Positions 1-5,722 of a DNA stretch of 10,991 nt are shown here, piece by piece (the first letter of the stretch is position 1; each line of letters opens with the position of its first letter). Below the pieces are notes generated by a model. The model did not search any database, was not told where the DNA came from, and saw only the letters and a program-made list of their open reading frames with translations. The position numbers were made by a program, and so were the translations under genes. Origin of the DNA: Pseudomonadota bacterium. Lineage in GTDB: Bacteria > Pseudomonadota > Alphaproteobacteria > Kiloniellales > J153. The stretch lies in contig JACZWN010000112.1 of the NCBI GenBank assembly GCA_022572105.1, positions 1-10,991 on the forward strand. The letters run 5' to 3'.

Positions 1-1
1 G

Positions 2-778
2 GGCAGTGGAGCGGCGGCCATCACGGCCGCGGCCGCGGGCCGTCTCGATGGCGCCGTCGATCAACCTCTGCAAGGCCGCGTTGTCGATCGGCCGCCTGAC
101 GACCAGCTTGCCGCCCTGCCCATCGATCTCGCCGCCTTCCACCATGATCCGTTCGGCCTCCCGGTTGCAGCGCCAGATACGGCGATCGCCGGTAAGCACA
201 ATGATGCCGAAGGACGCGCCCTCGATTGCCCCCCAGGCGCTCGAGCTCTCCTGTTCCAGGGCCGCGACCCGGCTCTGGATCCGGAGCGCGCGGCTCAGGT
301 GGGGCCGGAACGCCGCAAAGGCCTCGATCTCGAGTTGCGTGACATGACCCTGCCGTCTCGAGCGTTGGAGCGCGGCCATGGACAGGGTCGAGTCGGTCCG
401 GAGCAGTTGCCCGCCGATGAAGTAGCGAAACCCGAAGCCCGCCCGCCAACGGTACATCTCGCTGCGGTCCATCTCGGCCTCGTCGAAGAACATGCCATCG
501 TAAATGACCGAGAGGCCCGGGTTGCGCACCAGGAGATCGTTTCGCTCGCTCAGCTTCGAAAAGTGCGCGCGATATTCGTCGGTAAATTGCCGGGGCAGGC
601 CGTGATCCGCTTGATCGATCACGTCTCTCGTCCCGGTATCGATGGTGTAAAGCTGGAACGCGGCGCCGTTCAGCGCGCCACACAGTTCCTCCAGGACGCC
701 GCTCCATTCGGCGGGGCTGAGGGCCGCCTCGTAGATCCGGCCGACCAGACGGTTCATTTGCGCTTCGTCGCGAAGCAT
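2..778 (-). CDS. PAS/LuxR-type HTH transcriptional regulator, N-terminal part (runs off left edge)
   Basis: Open frame read leftwards from ATG at 778 for 259 codons with no stop before base 2, so the C-terminus lies outside the window. The start is preceded by a purine-rich GGGAGAGGG about 3 nt upstream; Met8 is an alternative. Residues 8-25 (MNRLVGRIYEAALSPAEW) match the opening of a common alphaproteobacterial regulator family, in which an N-terminal sensor-like region is followed by a PAS-like segment and a C-terminal LuxR HTH. Residues about 182-215 look PAS-like (GIIVLTGDRRIWRCNREAER). The HTH itself is not visible, so DNA binding is inferred from family resemblance. It is divergent from grxC across 141 bp. 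The ligand is unknown. Reading this strand in other frames gives Arg-rich junk, while this frame has normal composition, which supports it as the real gene. Confidence 0.72.
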   Translation of the reverse strand, partial: MLRDEAQMNRLVGRIYEAALSPAEWSGVLEELCGALNGAAFQLYTIDTGTRDVIDQADHGLPRQFTDEYRAHFSKLSERNDLLVRNPGLSVIYDGMFFDEAEMDRSEMYRWRAGFGFRYFIGGQLLRTDSTLSMAALQRSRRQGHVTQLEIEAFAAFRPHLSRALRIQSRVAALEQESSSAWGAIEGASFGIIVLTGDRRIWRCNREAERIMVEGGEIDGQGGKLVVRRPIDNAALQRLIDGAIETARGRGRDGRRSTA

Positions 779-905
779 GATCCCTCTCCCAAGGAGTCGC
801 TTCTGTCGACAAAGGAGAAAACCTAACACGTTTGGACAGCGGGAGGAATCAGGGCGCGCGCGGGCGGATTCCGGTCACCACTCTAAAAAATCGCCCCGCC
901 AGACA

Positions 906-915
906 CTAAATTTAG
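906..915. repeat. AT-rich 10-bp palindrome just upstream of grxC
   Basis: CTAAATTTAG is a perfect palindrome ending 4 bp before the glutaredoxin ATG, in very GC-rich surroundings, inside the divergent 779-919 intergenic region. It could be an operator or simply an AT-rich, unstructured translation start; its last bases merge with the AGGGG that serves as a weak ribosome binding site. No convincing -35/-10 pair was found for either divergent gene. Confidence 0.25.
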
Positions 916-919
916 GGGC

Positions 920-1183
920 ATGGCGCGCGTCGAGATCTATTCCAGCCTGCTTTGTCCGCATTGTTACCGGGCCAAGAAGCTGCTCGACGCCAAGGGCGTG
1001 GACTACGAGGAGATCGACCTGATGCTCAAGCCGTGGCGGCGCGCCGAGATGATCGAGCGCAGCGGCGGGCGGACCAGCGTGCCGCAGATCTTCGTCGACG
1101 GCAGCCACCTGGGCAACTGCCAGGAGATGCTCGCCCTCGAGGCCGCCGGCCGGCTCGCCCCGATCCTGGAGGCCGCGAACTGA
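920..1183 (+). CDS. grxC: Glutaredoxin 3 (GrxC family)
   Basis: Complete 87-residue glutaredoxin, the usual length for the GrxC family. It is a cytoplasmic thiol-disulfide oxidoreductase that uses glutathione to reduce disulfides or remove glutathione from proteins. Visible landmarks: the thioredoxin-fold opening RVEIYSSLLCPHC with redox Cys12 and Cys15 (CPHC rather than the commoner CPYC), the cis-proline segment TSVPQIF (Pro55), and DGSHLGNCQEM at 60-70 in place of the usual GG(C/S)DD glutathione-binding turn. ATG at 920 follows AGGGG. The stop overlaps the proposed CTG start of the amidase downstream, so the two are probably one transcript with coupled translation. Family assignment is secure; the physiological substrate is not determinable from sequence. 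Confidence 0.93.
   Translation: MARVEIYSSLLCPHCYRAKKLLDAKGVDYEEIDLMLKPWRRAEMIERSGGRTSVPQIFVDGSHLGNCQEMLALEAAGRLAPILEAAN
1168..1172 (+). promoter_or_regulatory. Ribosome binding site supporting a CTG start
   Basis: GGAGG lies inside the end of grxC, 7 nt before CTG at 1180. That is ideal spacing for the downstream amidase, and no ATG, GTG or TTG exists near enough in frame to use it. An ATT at 1183 (10 nt away) is the only competing codon at the correct place. Confidence 0.55.
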
Positions 1184-2037
1184 TTCCCACCTTCACCGCC
1201 GCCTGCGTGCAGCTGACCTCGGGCCACGAGCCCGCGGCGAACGTCGGCGCCGCCGCGGCGCTCATACGCCGGGCGCGGGCCGCCGGGGCGGACCTGATCG
1301 TGACGCCCGAGGTCACCAACATGATGGGGCTGCGGCGCCGGGCGACGCTGGACCAGGCGCGGCCCGAGGCCGAGGACCCCTCGGTGGCCGCGTTCCGCGA
1401 CCTGGCCGCCGAGACCGGGGCCTGGCTGCTGATCGGCTCGGTGGTCCTGCGCGCCTCGGCCGAGAAGCTGGCGAACCGCTCGCTGCTGATCGACCCCGCA
1501 GGGACCATCGCCGCGCGCTACGACAAGATCCACATGTTCGACGTCGAGATTCCCGACGGCCAGAGCTACCGCGAATCCAAGGCCTATGAGGCGGGCGCGG
1601 AGGCGGTCACGGCCGATCTGCCCTGGGGCCGGCTGGGGCTTACGGTCTGCTACGACCTGCGCTTCCCCGACCTCTACCGCGCGCTCGCCCGGGCCGGCGC
1701 CGCGTTCCTCAGCGTGCCCTCGGCGTTCACGAAATACACCGGCGCGGCCCACTGGCACGTGCTGCTGCGCGCCCGGGCGATCGAAACCGGGTGCTTCGTC
1801 TTCGCCCCGGCCCAGTGCGGGGCGCACGACGGCGGGCGCGAGACCTACGGCCATTCGCTGATCGTCGCGCCCTGGGGCGAGGTGCTGGCCGACGGCGGCG
1901 AGGCGCCCGGCGTGAGCCTGGCCGAGATCGACCCGGCCGAGGTCGCCAAGGCCCGGGCCATGATCCCCGCCCTCGACCACGATCGCCCCTTCGCCGCGCC
2001 CCAGGCCGCGGCGCCCCTGCGCCAGGCCGGGGAGTAA
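1180..2037 (+). CDS. Carbon-nitrogen hydrolase, Nit1/Nit2-type (probable deaminated glutathione amidase)
   Basis: Nitrilase-superfamily amidase of 285 residues. The Glu-Lys-Cys triad is visible: Glu44 in TPEVTNMM, Lys116 in RYDKIHMFD and Cys157 in TVCYDLRFPDLYR. The CYDLRFP signature is that of Nit1/Nit2 enzymes, which hydrolyse deaminated glutathione (Nit1) or omega-amides such as alpha-ketoglutaramate (Nit2). Linkage to a glutaredoxin favours a glutathione-repair role, which is inference. The start is unusual. The first beta strand (FTAACVQLTSG) must be included, but the nearest standard in-frame codon (GTG 1207) would delete it, and the longer open frame upstream is only a shadow of grxC. 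CTG at 1180 overlaps the grxC stop (CTGA) and follows GGAGG by 7 nt. The gene converges with the methyltransferase, with 12 bp between their ends. Confidence 0.9.
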   Translation: MIPTFTAACVQLTSGHEPAANVGAAAALIRRARAAGADLIVTPEVTNMMGLRRRATLDQARPEAEDPSVAAFRDLAAETGAWLLIGSVVLRASAEKLANRSLLIDPAGTIAARYDKIHMFDVEIPDGQSYRESKAYEAGAEAVTADLPWGRLGLTVCYDLRFPDLYRALARAGAAFLSVPSAFTKYTGAAHWHVLLRARAIETGCFVFAPAQCGAHDGGRETYGHSLIVAPWGEVLADGGEAPGVSLAEIDPAEVAKARAMIPALDHDRPFAAPQAAAPLRQAGE

Positions 2038-2049
2038 GCGGGGCATTTC

Positions 2050-2625
2050 CTAGAGGTCTTGAGTCTCGTTCACCGCGCAGATGCGCTGGATCGCGGCCGG
2101 GCGCGGCGCCTCCACGATCAGGTCCTCGTAGGCGCGCACCCGCAGCTGGCCACGCACCGCCTCCAGGAGCTCGCCCGGGTTCATCAGGTGCGCCGGCCGG
2201 CGCGGCCGGCCGAAGGCTTCGTTGCCCTTGGCGAAGGTCTCGTAAATGAGTGTGCCGCCGGGCGCGACCGCGGCGATAAGGGCGGGAAAGAGCGGCCGGT
2301 AGAGGTAGTTGGTGACGACGACGCCGGCGAAGCGGCGGCCGGCAAGCGGGAACCGGCGGCCGTCCTCGAGGTCGATCTCCAGGGCTTCCAGGCCGGGCCG
2401 GCCGATCATGTCGGCGATCCCCGAAAGGTCGAGGTCGACGGCGGTGACCGGATGGCCGCGCTCCAGGAACAGCCGGACATGGCGCCCGCCGCCGCAGGCC
2501 AGGTCCAGGACCGGCCCGCCGGCGGGCACGTAGGGGGCGAAGCGGCGCACCCAGGCCGAGGGCTCGCTCAAGCCGCTGTGGGGACCGGCCCGGCCCGAAT
2601 TCTTCGACTGCCGCGGTTCGGTCAT
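2050..2625 (-). CDS. Class I SAM-dependent methyltransferase (small, substrate unknown)
   Basis: 191-residue Rossmann-fold methyltransferase. Motif I is VLDLACGGGRHVRLF (about residues 39-53), followed by the acidic end of beta 2, VTAVDLD (60-66), and motif-IV-like GVVVTNYLYRPLF (101-113). The later core strand is GGTLIYETF (123-131), and the protein ends in a conserved-looking AAIQRICAVNE. It resembles the small TehB/UbiE-like methyltransferases found singly in alphaproteobacterial genomes; nothing in the sequence identifies its acceptor. I chose ATG at 2625 because homology to the fold begins about residue 20 there. The frame stays open to ATG 2700 and TTG 2706, adding 25-27 polar, unconserved-looking residues, so the longer start cannot be excluded. 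No strong Shine-Dalgarno sequence is visible at either. It is divergent from the DUF1178 gene. Confidence 0.88.
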   Translation of the reverse strand: MTEPRQSKNSGRAGPHSGLSEPSAWVRRFAPYVPAGGPVLDLACGGGRHVRLFLERGHPVTAVDLDLSGIADMIGRPGLEALEIDLEDGRRFPLAGRRFAGVVVTNYLYRPLFPALIAAVAPGGTLIYETFAKGNEAFGRPRRPAHLMNPGELLEAVRGQLRVRAYEDLIVEAPRPAAIQRICAVNETQDL

Positions 2626-2710
2626 CGGCGGTTCGCTCGCCCCAACCCTTTGATCGGATATGGAAAATGACCCCTTGCCCGAGGCGCGTTCAGAGGCCAT
2701 GTTCAAATCC

Positions 2711-2729
2711 GGTAACCCTATGTAACATA
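2711..2729. promoter_or_regulatory. Possible operator or -10 island in divergent intergenic region
   Basis: Between the methyltransferase and the DUF1178 gene there is a short AT-rich island. GTAAC occurs at 2712-2716 and again at 2722-2726, exactly one helical turn apart, and the second copy sits inside the 11-bp odd palindrome TATGTAACATA (2719-2729). Its position suits either a regulator site or -10 elements for one or both genes. I could not find a matching -35 element at good spacing, so function is speculative. Confidence 0.25.
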
Positions 2730-2767
2730 AGCGCGCCCGGGTTTGACCGCTGGCGCGGGGAGCGAGG

Positions 2768-3253
2768 ATGATCCTTTACGACCTCAGGTGCCGGAGAGGC
2801 CACGTCTTCGAAGCCTGGTTCCGCGACAGCGCGGCCTACGACGACCAGGTCGAGGCCGGCGAGGTCGCCTGTCCGACCTGCGGCTCGAAAAAGGTCGAGA
2901 AGGCACCCATGGCGCCGCGCCTGGCCAAGGGCGGCCTGTCCAAGGGCAGCGGGGAGACCGGCGAAGCCCAGCGCGCCGAGGCCCAGACCGCCGAGACCGA
3001 GCACACCGAAGCCGAGACCGCGAAGGCCGAGACCGCGAAGGCCGCCGAGGCCCTGCGCGGCTTGCGCCGCAAGGTCGAGGACAACTTCGACTACGTGGGC
3101 CCGCAATTCGCCGAGGAGGCGCGCAAGATCCACTACGGCGAGGCCGACGCGCACAACATCTACGGCGAGACCTCGGACGAGGAGGCCAAGGAACTGCGCG
3201 ACGAGGGCGTCGCCTTCACCCGCATCCCCTGGACCCCGCGCCAGGATTCGTGA
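2768..3253 (+). CDS. DUF1178 family zinc-ribbon-like protein
   Basis: 161-residue protein of the DUF1178 family (COG5319), widespread in alpha- and betaproteobacteria and of unknown function. The N-terminus MILYDLRCRRGHVFEAWF is characteristic. Cys8, His12, Cys35 and Cys38 (CPTCG) form a probable zinc-binding knuckle similar to FmdB-type ribbons. The C-terminal half (about 105-161), rich in acidic residues, carries the family segments NFDYVGPQFAEEARKIHYGE and RIPWTPR. Between them is a low-complexity Ala/Glu/Thr/Lys linker (about 62-95) with a tandem duplication. ATG follows GGAGCGAGG, a good ribosome binding site. The gene converges with ubiG, with 21 bp between the stops and no terminator visible. 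No signal peptide or membrane segment; probably cytoplasmic. Confidence 0.9.
   Translation: MILYDLRCRRGHVFEAWFRDSAAYDDQVEAGEVACPTCGSKKVEKAPMAPRLAKGGLSKGSGETGEAQRAEAQTAETEHTEAETAKAETAKAAEALRGLRRKVEDNFDYVGPQFAEEARKIHYGEADAHNIYGETSDEEAKELRDEGVAFTRIPWTPRQDS
3011..3040 (+). repeat. Perfect 15-bp tandem duplication in DUF1178 linker
   Basis: GCCGAGACCGCGAAG occurs twice back to back, encoding AETAK twice. It is in frame and confined to the low-complexity linker between the zinc knuckle and the conserved C-terminal half, consistent with slippage-driven length variation. Confidence 0.9.
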
Positions 3254-3274
3254 GCCGCCAGGACCCGTAAGCGC

Positions 3275-4042
3275 TCACCCCTTCACCGCGAAGACCATGT
3301 AGTTGACGTCGAGGTCGCGGGCCAGGCGCCAGGCGGCGGTCAGCGGGTTGTAGGCGACCCCGGTGATCTCCGCGATCTCGACGCCGCCATCGCGCAGCAG
3401 GGCGGCCAGTTCGGAGGGGCGCAGGAAGCGGCGCCAGTCGTGGGTCCCGCGCGGCAGCCAGCCGAGGATGTATTCGGCGCCGACGATGGCCAGCACGAAG
3501 GCCTTGGGCGTCCGGTTGAGCGTGGCCAACACCATGGCGCCGCCGGGGCGAACCAGCGCGGCCGAGGCGTGCAGGAACACGGCCGCATCGGCCACATGCT
3601 CTACCACCTCCATGTTGACGACCACGTCGAAGCCCGCGCCGGCCGCCGTCAGGTCCTCCGCGAGGGCCTCGGCGCTGGTCAGCCGGTAGTCGATGGCGAG
3701 CCCGCTCTCGGCGGCGTGCAGCGCGGCGACCTCGACGTTCGCCGGCGAGGCGTCGATGCCCACGACCTCGGCGCCGAGGCGCGCCAGCGGTTCGGCGAGC
3801 AGGCCGCCGCCGCAGCCGATATCCAGAAGCCTTAGCCCTCGGAGCGGTCGCTCGGCCAGGGGATCGCGCCCGGCGTGGGCGGCGACCCGGTCGCGGATAA
3901 AGGCGAGCCGGACCGGGTTGAGCCGGTGCAGAGGCTGAAACCTGCCGGCCGGGTCCCACCATTCCTCGGCCGAGGCGGAGAGCTTCGCGACCTCCGCGGC
4001 ATCGACGCTGGCGCCCTTCGTGGGGGCGGCGCTCCTGGCCAT
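3275..4042 (-). CDS. ubiG: Ubiquinone biosynthesis O-methyltransferase UbiG
   Basis: 255-residue UbiG, catalysing the two SAM-dependent O-methylations of the ubiquinone ring (EC 2.1.1.222 and 2.1.1.64). Visible features: N-terminal VAKLSASAEEWWDPAGRF and PLHRLNPVRLAFI (18-49), which are diagnostic of UbiG; SAM motif I LLDIGCGGGLLAEPLARLG (72-90); VVGIDAS (93-99); FDVVVNMEVVEHV (138-150); and LATLNRTPKAF with GAEYILGWLPRGTHDW (172-203), the UbiG membrane-associated and substrate region. ATG 4042 is chosen because GAGGAG lies about 9 nt upstream and the protein then has the usual UbiG length; the frame is open to 4201 but the extra 53 residues are not UbiG-like. It is divergent from lysC. Confidence 0.96.
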   Translation of the reverse strand: MARSAAPTKGASVDAAEVAKLSASAEEWWDPAGRFQPLHRLNPVRLAFIRDRVAAHAGRDPLAERPLRGLRLLDIGCGGGLLAEPLARLGAEVVGIDASPANVEVAALHAAESGLAIDYRLTSAEALAEDLTAAGAGFDVVVNMEVVEHVADAAVFLHASAALVRPGGAMVLATLNRTPKAFVLAIVGAEYILGWLPRGTHDWRRFLRPSELAALLRDGGVEIAEITGVAYNPLTAAWRLARDLDVNYMVFAVKG

Positions 4043-4118
4043 GGGCGGCACTCCTCGAGCCTTCGGCTTCATCCCGGGGCCGGGCCGCTCGCTTGCGTCG
4101 GGCCCCACATTGAGAGTA

Positions 4119-4147
4119 TGCATAGCCGCCCGCCCCCACCCGGGCAA
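4119..4147 (-). promoter_or_regulatory. Candidate promoter for ubiG
   Basis: On the minus strand TTGCCC (4142-4147) and TATGCA (4119-4124) are 17 bp apart, about 80 bp upstream of the ubiG ATG. The -10 region overlaps the 8-bp palindrome TATGCATA (4117-4124), the only AT-rich patch in this GC-rich leader. Match to the sigma-70 consensus is modest, so this is a weak call. Confidence 0.25.
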
Positions 4148-4218
4148 GCCGGGCGCCCGGGCCGGCCTCGCATCGTCGGACCCCACCCCGATCATAGACA
4201 TAAGAACAAGGGACTCCC

Positions 4219-5439
4219 ATGGCCCGGATCGTGATGAAGTTCGGCGGCACCTCGGTGGCCGATCTCGAACGCATCCGCAACGTCGCCGGGCGAATCAAGG
4301 CCGAGGTCGATCGGGGCAACCAGGTGGCGGTGGTCATTTCGGCCATGGCCGGGGTGACCAATCAGTTGGCCGATTACGCGGACCAGTCGGCCGAGCTCTA
4401 CGATCTGCGCGAGTACGACGTGGTCGTGTCCTCGGGCGAGCAGGTGACGGCCGGCATCCTCGCCATCGTGCTGCAGGATCTCGGCGTCTCGGCGCGCTCG
4501 TGGCTCGGCTGGCAGATTCCGATCCGCACCAACGACGCCCACGGCAACGCCCGCATCGAGGACATCGACGTGACCGAGATCCTGCGCCGCTTCGACGACG
4601 GCCAGGTCGCCGTGGTGACCGGCTTTCAGGGCATCGATGCGCAAGGGCGCGTGACCACGCTCGGCCGGGGCGGCTCCGACATCTCCGCCGTGGCGTTGGC
4701 CGCAGCGCTCGACGCCGAGCGTTGCGACATCCACACCGACGTGGACGGGGTCTACACGAGCGATCCGCGCATCGTCGCCAAGGCCCATAAGCTCGACCGG
4801 GTGACCTACGAGGAAATGCTGGAAATGGCCTCGCAGGGCGCCAAGGTCCTGCAGACCCGCTCGGTCGAGATCGCCATGAAGCACCGTGTGCGCGTGCGGG
4901 TGCTGTCCAGCTTCGAAAATTCATCAGGCACTTTGATCGTGGACGAGGATGAAATCGTGGAACAGGCAATCGTCAGCGGAATCACCTACAGCCGGGACGA
5001 GGCGAAGATCACCCTGACCCGCGTGCCGGACCGTCCGGGCGCGGCGGCGGGCATTTTCGGCCCCTTGGCGGAGGCCGCGATCAACGTCGACATGATCGTC
5101 CAGAACGTCTCGGTGGACAGCGACGAGACCGGAATTACCTTCACCGTCACCAAGGCCGACCTGGAGCGGGCGGTCAAGGTGTTGGAGGGCCTGCGCGACA
5201 GCCTCGAATACGGCGACCTCCTGTCCGACCCCAATGTGGTGAAGGTCTCCGTGATCGGTGTGGGAATGAGGTCCCATGTCGGGGTGGCCCAGAAGATGTT
5301 CTCCACGCTCGCCGAGAAGGGCATCAACATACAGGTGATCTCCACCTCGGAGATCAAGGTCAGCGTCCTGGTCGCCGAGGAGTATACCGAATTGGCGGTG
5401 CGCAGCCTGCATTCCGCCTACGGCCTGGACGCGGCTTGA
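4219..5439 (+). CDS. lysC: Aspartate kinase (LysC-type, feedback-regulated)
   Basis: 406-residue monofunctional aspartokinase, the first step from aspartate to lysine, threonine, methionine and diaminopimelate (EC 2.7.2.4). The N-terminal kinase domain (1-about 245) has KFGGTSV (7-13), VVISAMAGVTNQL (38-50), SSGEQV (71-76), TLGRGGSDISAVALAAAL (147-164) and HTDVDGVYTSDPR (172-184). Two C-terminal ACT domains follow, about 262-335 (DRPGAAAGIFGPLAEAAINV) and 340-406 (GMRSHVGVAQKMFSTLAEKG, QVISTSEIKVSVLV). These bind lysine and/or threonine in the short class of aspartokinases, so concerted feedback control is expected from the family. ATG follows AAGGGA by 5 nt. No attenuator or lysine riboswitch is visible in the 176-bp region shared with ubiG. 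All catalytic landmarks are intact. Confidence 0.97.
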   Translation: MARIVMKFGGTSVADLERIRNVAGRIKAEVDRGNQVAVVISAMAGVTNQLADYADQSAELYDLREYDVVVSSGEQVTAGILAIVLQDLGVSARSWLGWQIPIRTNDAHGNARIEDIDVTEILRRFDDGQVAVVTGFQGIDAQGRVTTLGRGGSDISAVALAAALDAERCDIHTDVDGVYTSDPRIVAKAHKLDRVTYEEMLEMASQGAKVLQTRSVEIAMKHRVRVRVLSSFENSSGTLIVDEDEIVEQAIVSGITYSRDEAKITLTRVPDRPGAAAGIFGPLAEAAINVDMIVQNVSVDSDETGITFTVTKADLERAVKVLEGLRDSLEYGDLLSDPNVVKVSVIGVGMRSHVGVAQKMFSTLAEKGINIQVISTSEIKVSVLVAEEYTELAVRSLHSAYGLDAA

Positions 5440-5448
5440 TCCCGGCTT

Positions 5449-5475
5449 ATACCAACGATTATTGGTATGAGGCGG
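5449..5475 (+). repeat. Inverted-repeat element, copy 1 (ATACCAA-N6-TTGGTAT + AGGCGG)
   Basis: Perfect 7-bp arms ATACCAA/TTGGTAT (5449-5455 and 5462-5468) around a 6-bp loop CGATTA, followed by G and AGGCGG. It starts 10 bp after the lysC stop. The same element recurs at 7310-7336 with 23 of 27 positions identical. The stem is AT-rich with no trailing T-run, so it is not a typical intrinsic terminator; a dispersed intergenic palindrome or a protein-binding site are both possible. Confidence 0.8.
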
Positions 5476-5550
5476 GCGCCGCCGGGCCGCAATCCGTCGG
5501 AGCGGGATGCCGGCGGACGGTCCGGAACCGCCGATTCTTTGCAATAATTT

Positions 5551-5573
5551 GCCGCCCGCGGACGGCTTTTGTT
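5551..5573 (+). terminator. Weak candidate intrinsic terminator after lysC
   Basis: GCCG (5551-5554) pairs with CGGC (5563-5566), with CCGCGG in the loop, followed by TTTTGTT (5567-5573). The 4-bp stem is short and the T-run is interrupted; it lies about 110 bp downstream of the lysC stop. It is the only hairpin plus T-run seen in the window. Confidence 0.22.
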
Positions 5574-5722
5574 AAAAGACTGGTAACCCGGAGTTTGGTA
5601 AACATAGCCGTAGCGCAAACGCCTCTGGGGTGGGCAACGGGAGGGGGTCGGGTTGACGCACGGCGATTCCGCTTGGAAGCTGGTAACTTTCGGGCTACCG
5701 CTTTCGCCGGCGTGGCATTGGA

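Larger units (their letters stand above)
5440..5722. other. Non-coding region between lysC and rodZ-like gene
   Basis: This 283-bp stretch is noticeably more AT-rich than its surroundings. It holds an inverted-repeat element (5449-5475), a weak hairpin with T-run (5551-5573), and three TGGTAA hexamers (5581, 5596, 5681). It also has GGGAGGGGG followed by TTGACG (5653-5658), which has no good -10 at 16-18 bp. One frame is open across it from 5436 to 5795 and ends in a Cys-x2-Cys-Gly-His motif, but its upstream part does not read like protein. No RNA gene was recognised. Confidence 0.6.

Noticed and set aside
21..812. 263-residue minus-strand ORF across the left end
   Set aside because: Arg/Pro/Gly-rich shadow; the true frame on the same strand gives a regulator with normal composition that runs off the edge from ATG 778.
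952..1179. N-terminal extension of the amidase back to ATG 952
   Set aside because: This part is grxC read in another frame and has no nitrilase similarity; the fold starts just after 1180.
1003..2046. 347-residue minus-strand ORF opposite the amidase
   Set aside because: Gly/Arg-rich antisense shadow of a gene whose catalytic triad is clear on the plus strand.
4043..4201. Longer UbiG start at 4201
   Set aside because: The extra 53 residues do not resemble UbiG, and ATG 4042 has a GAGGAG ribosome binding site.
4816..5439. Internal start giving a separate regulatory beta subunit of aspartate kinase
   Set aside because: Met codons exist near residues 200-220, but no strong ribosome binding site precedes them; the idea rests only on analogy with other phyla.
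5572..5586. CtrA-like site TTAA-N7-GTAA
   Set aside because: Second half-site is GTAA rather than TTAA and it lacks the TTAACCAT core; a single degenerate match in an AT-richer gap is expected by chance.
2711..5589. Shared GGTAACCC octamer at 2711 and 5582 as a common regulatory site
   Set aside because: Two copies of an 8-mer in 11 kb with no shared flanks is weak; kept only the local dyad at 2711-2729.
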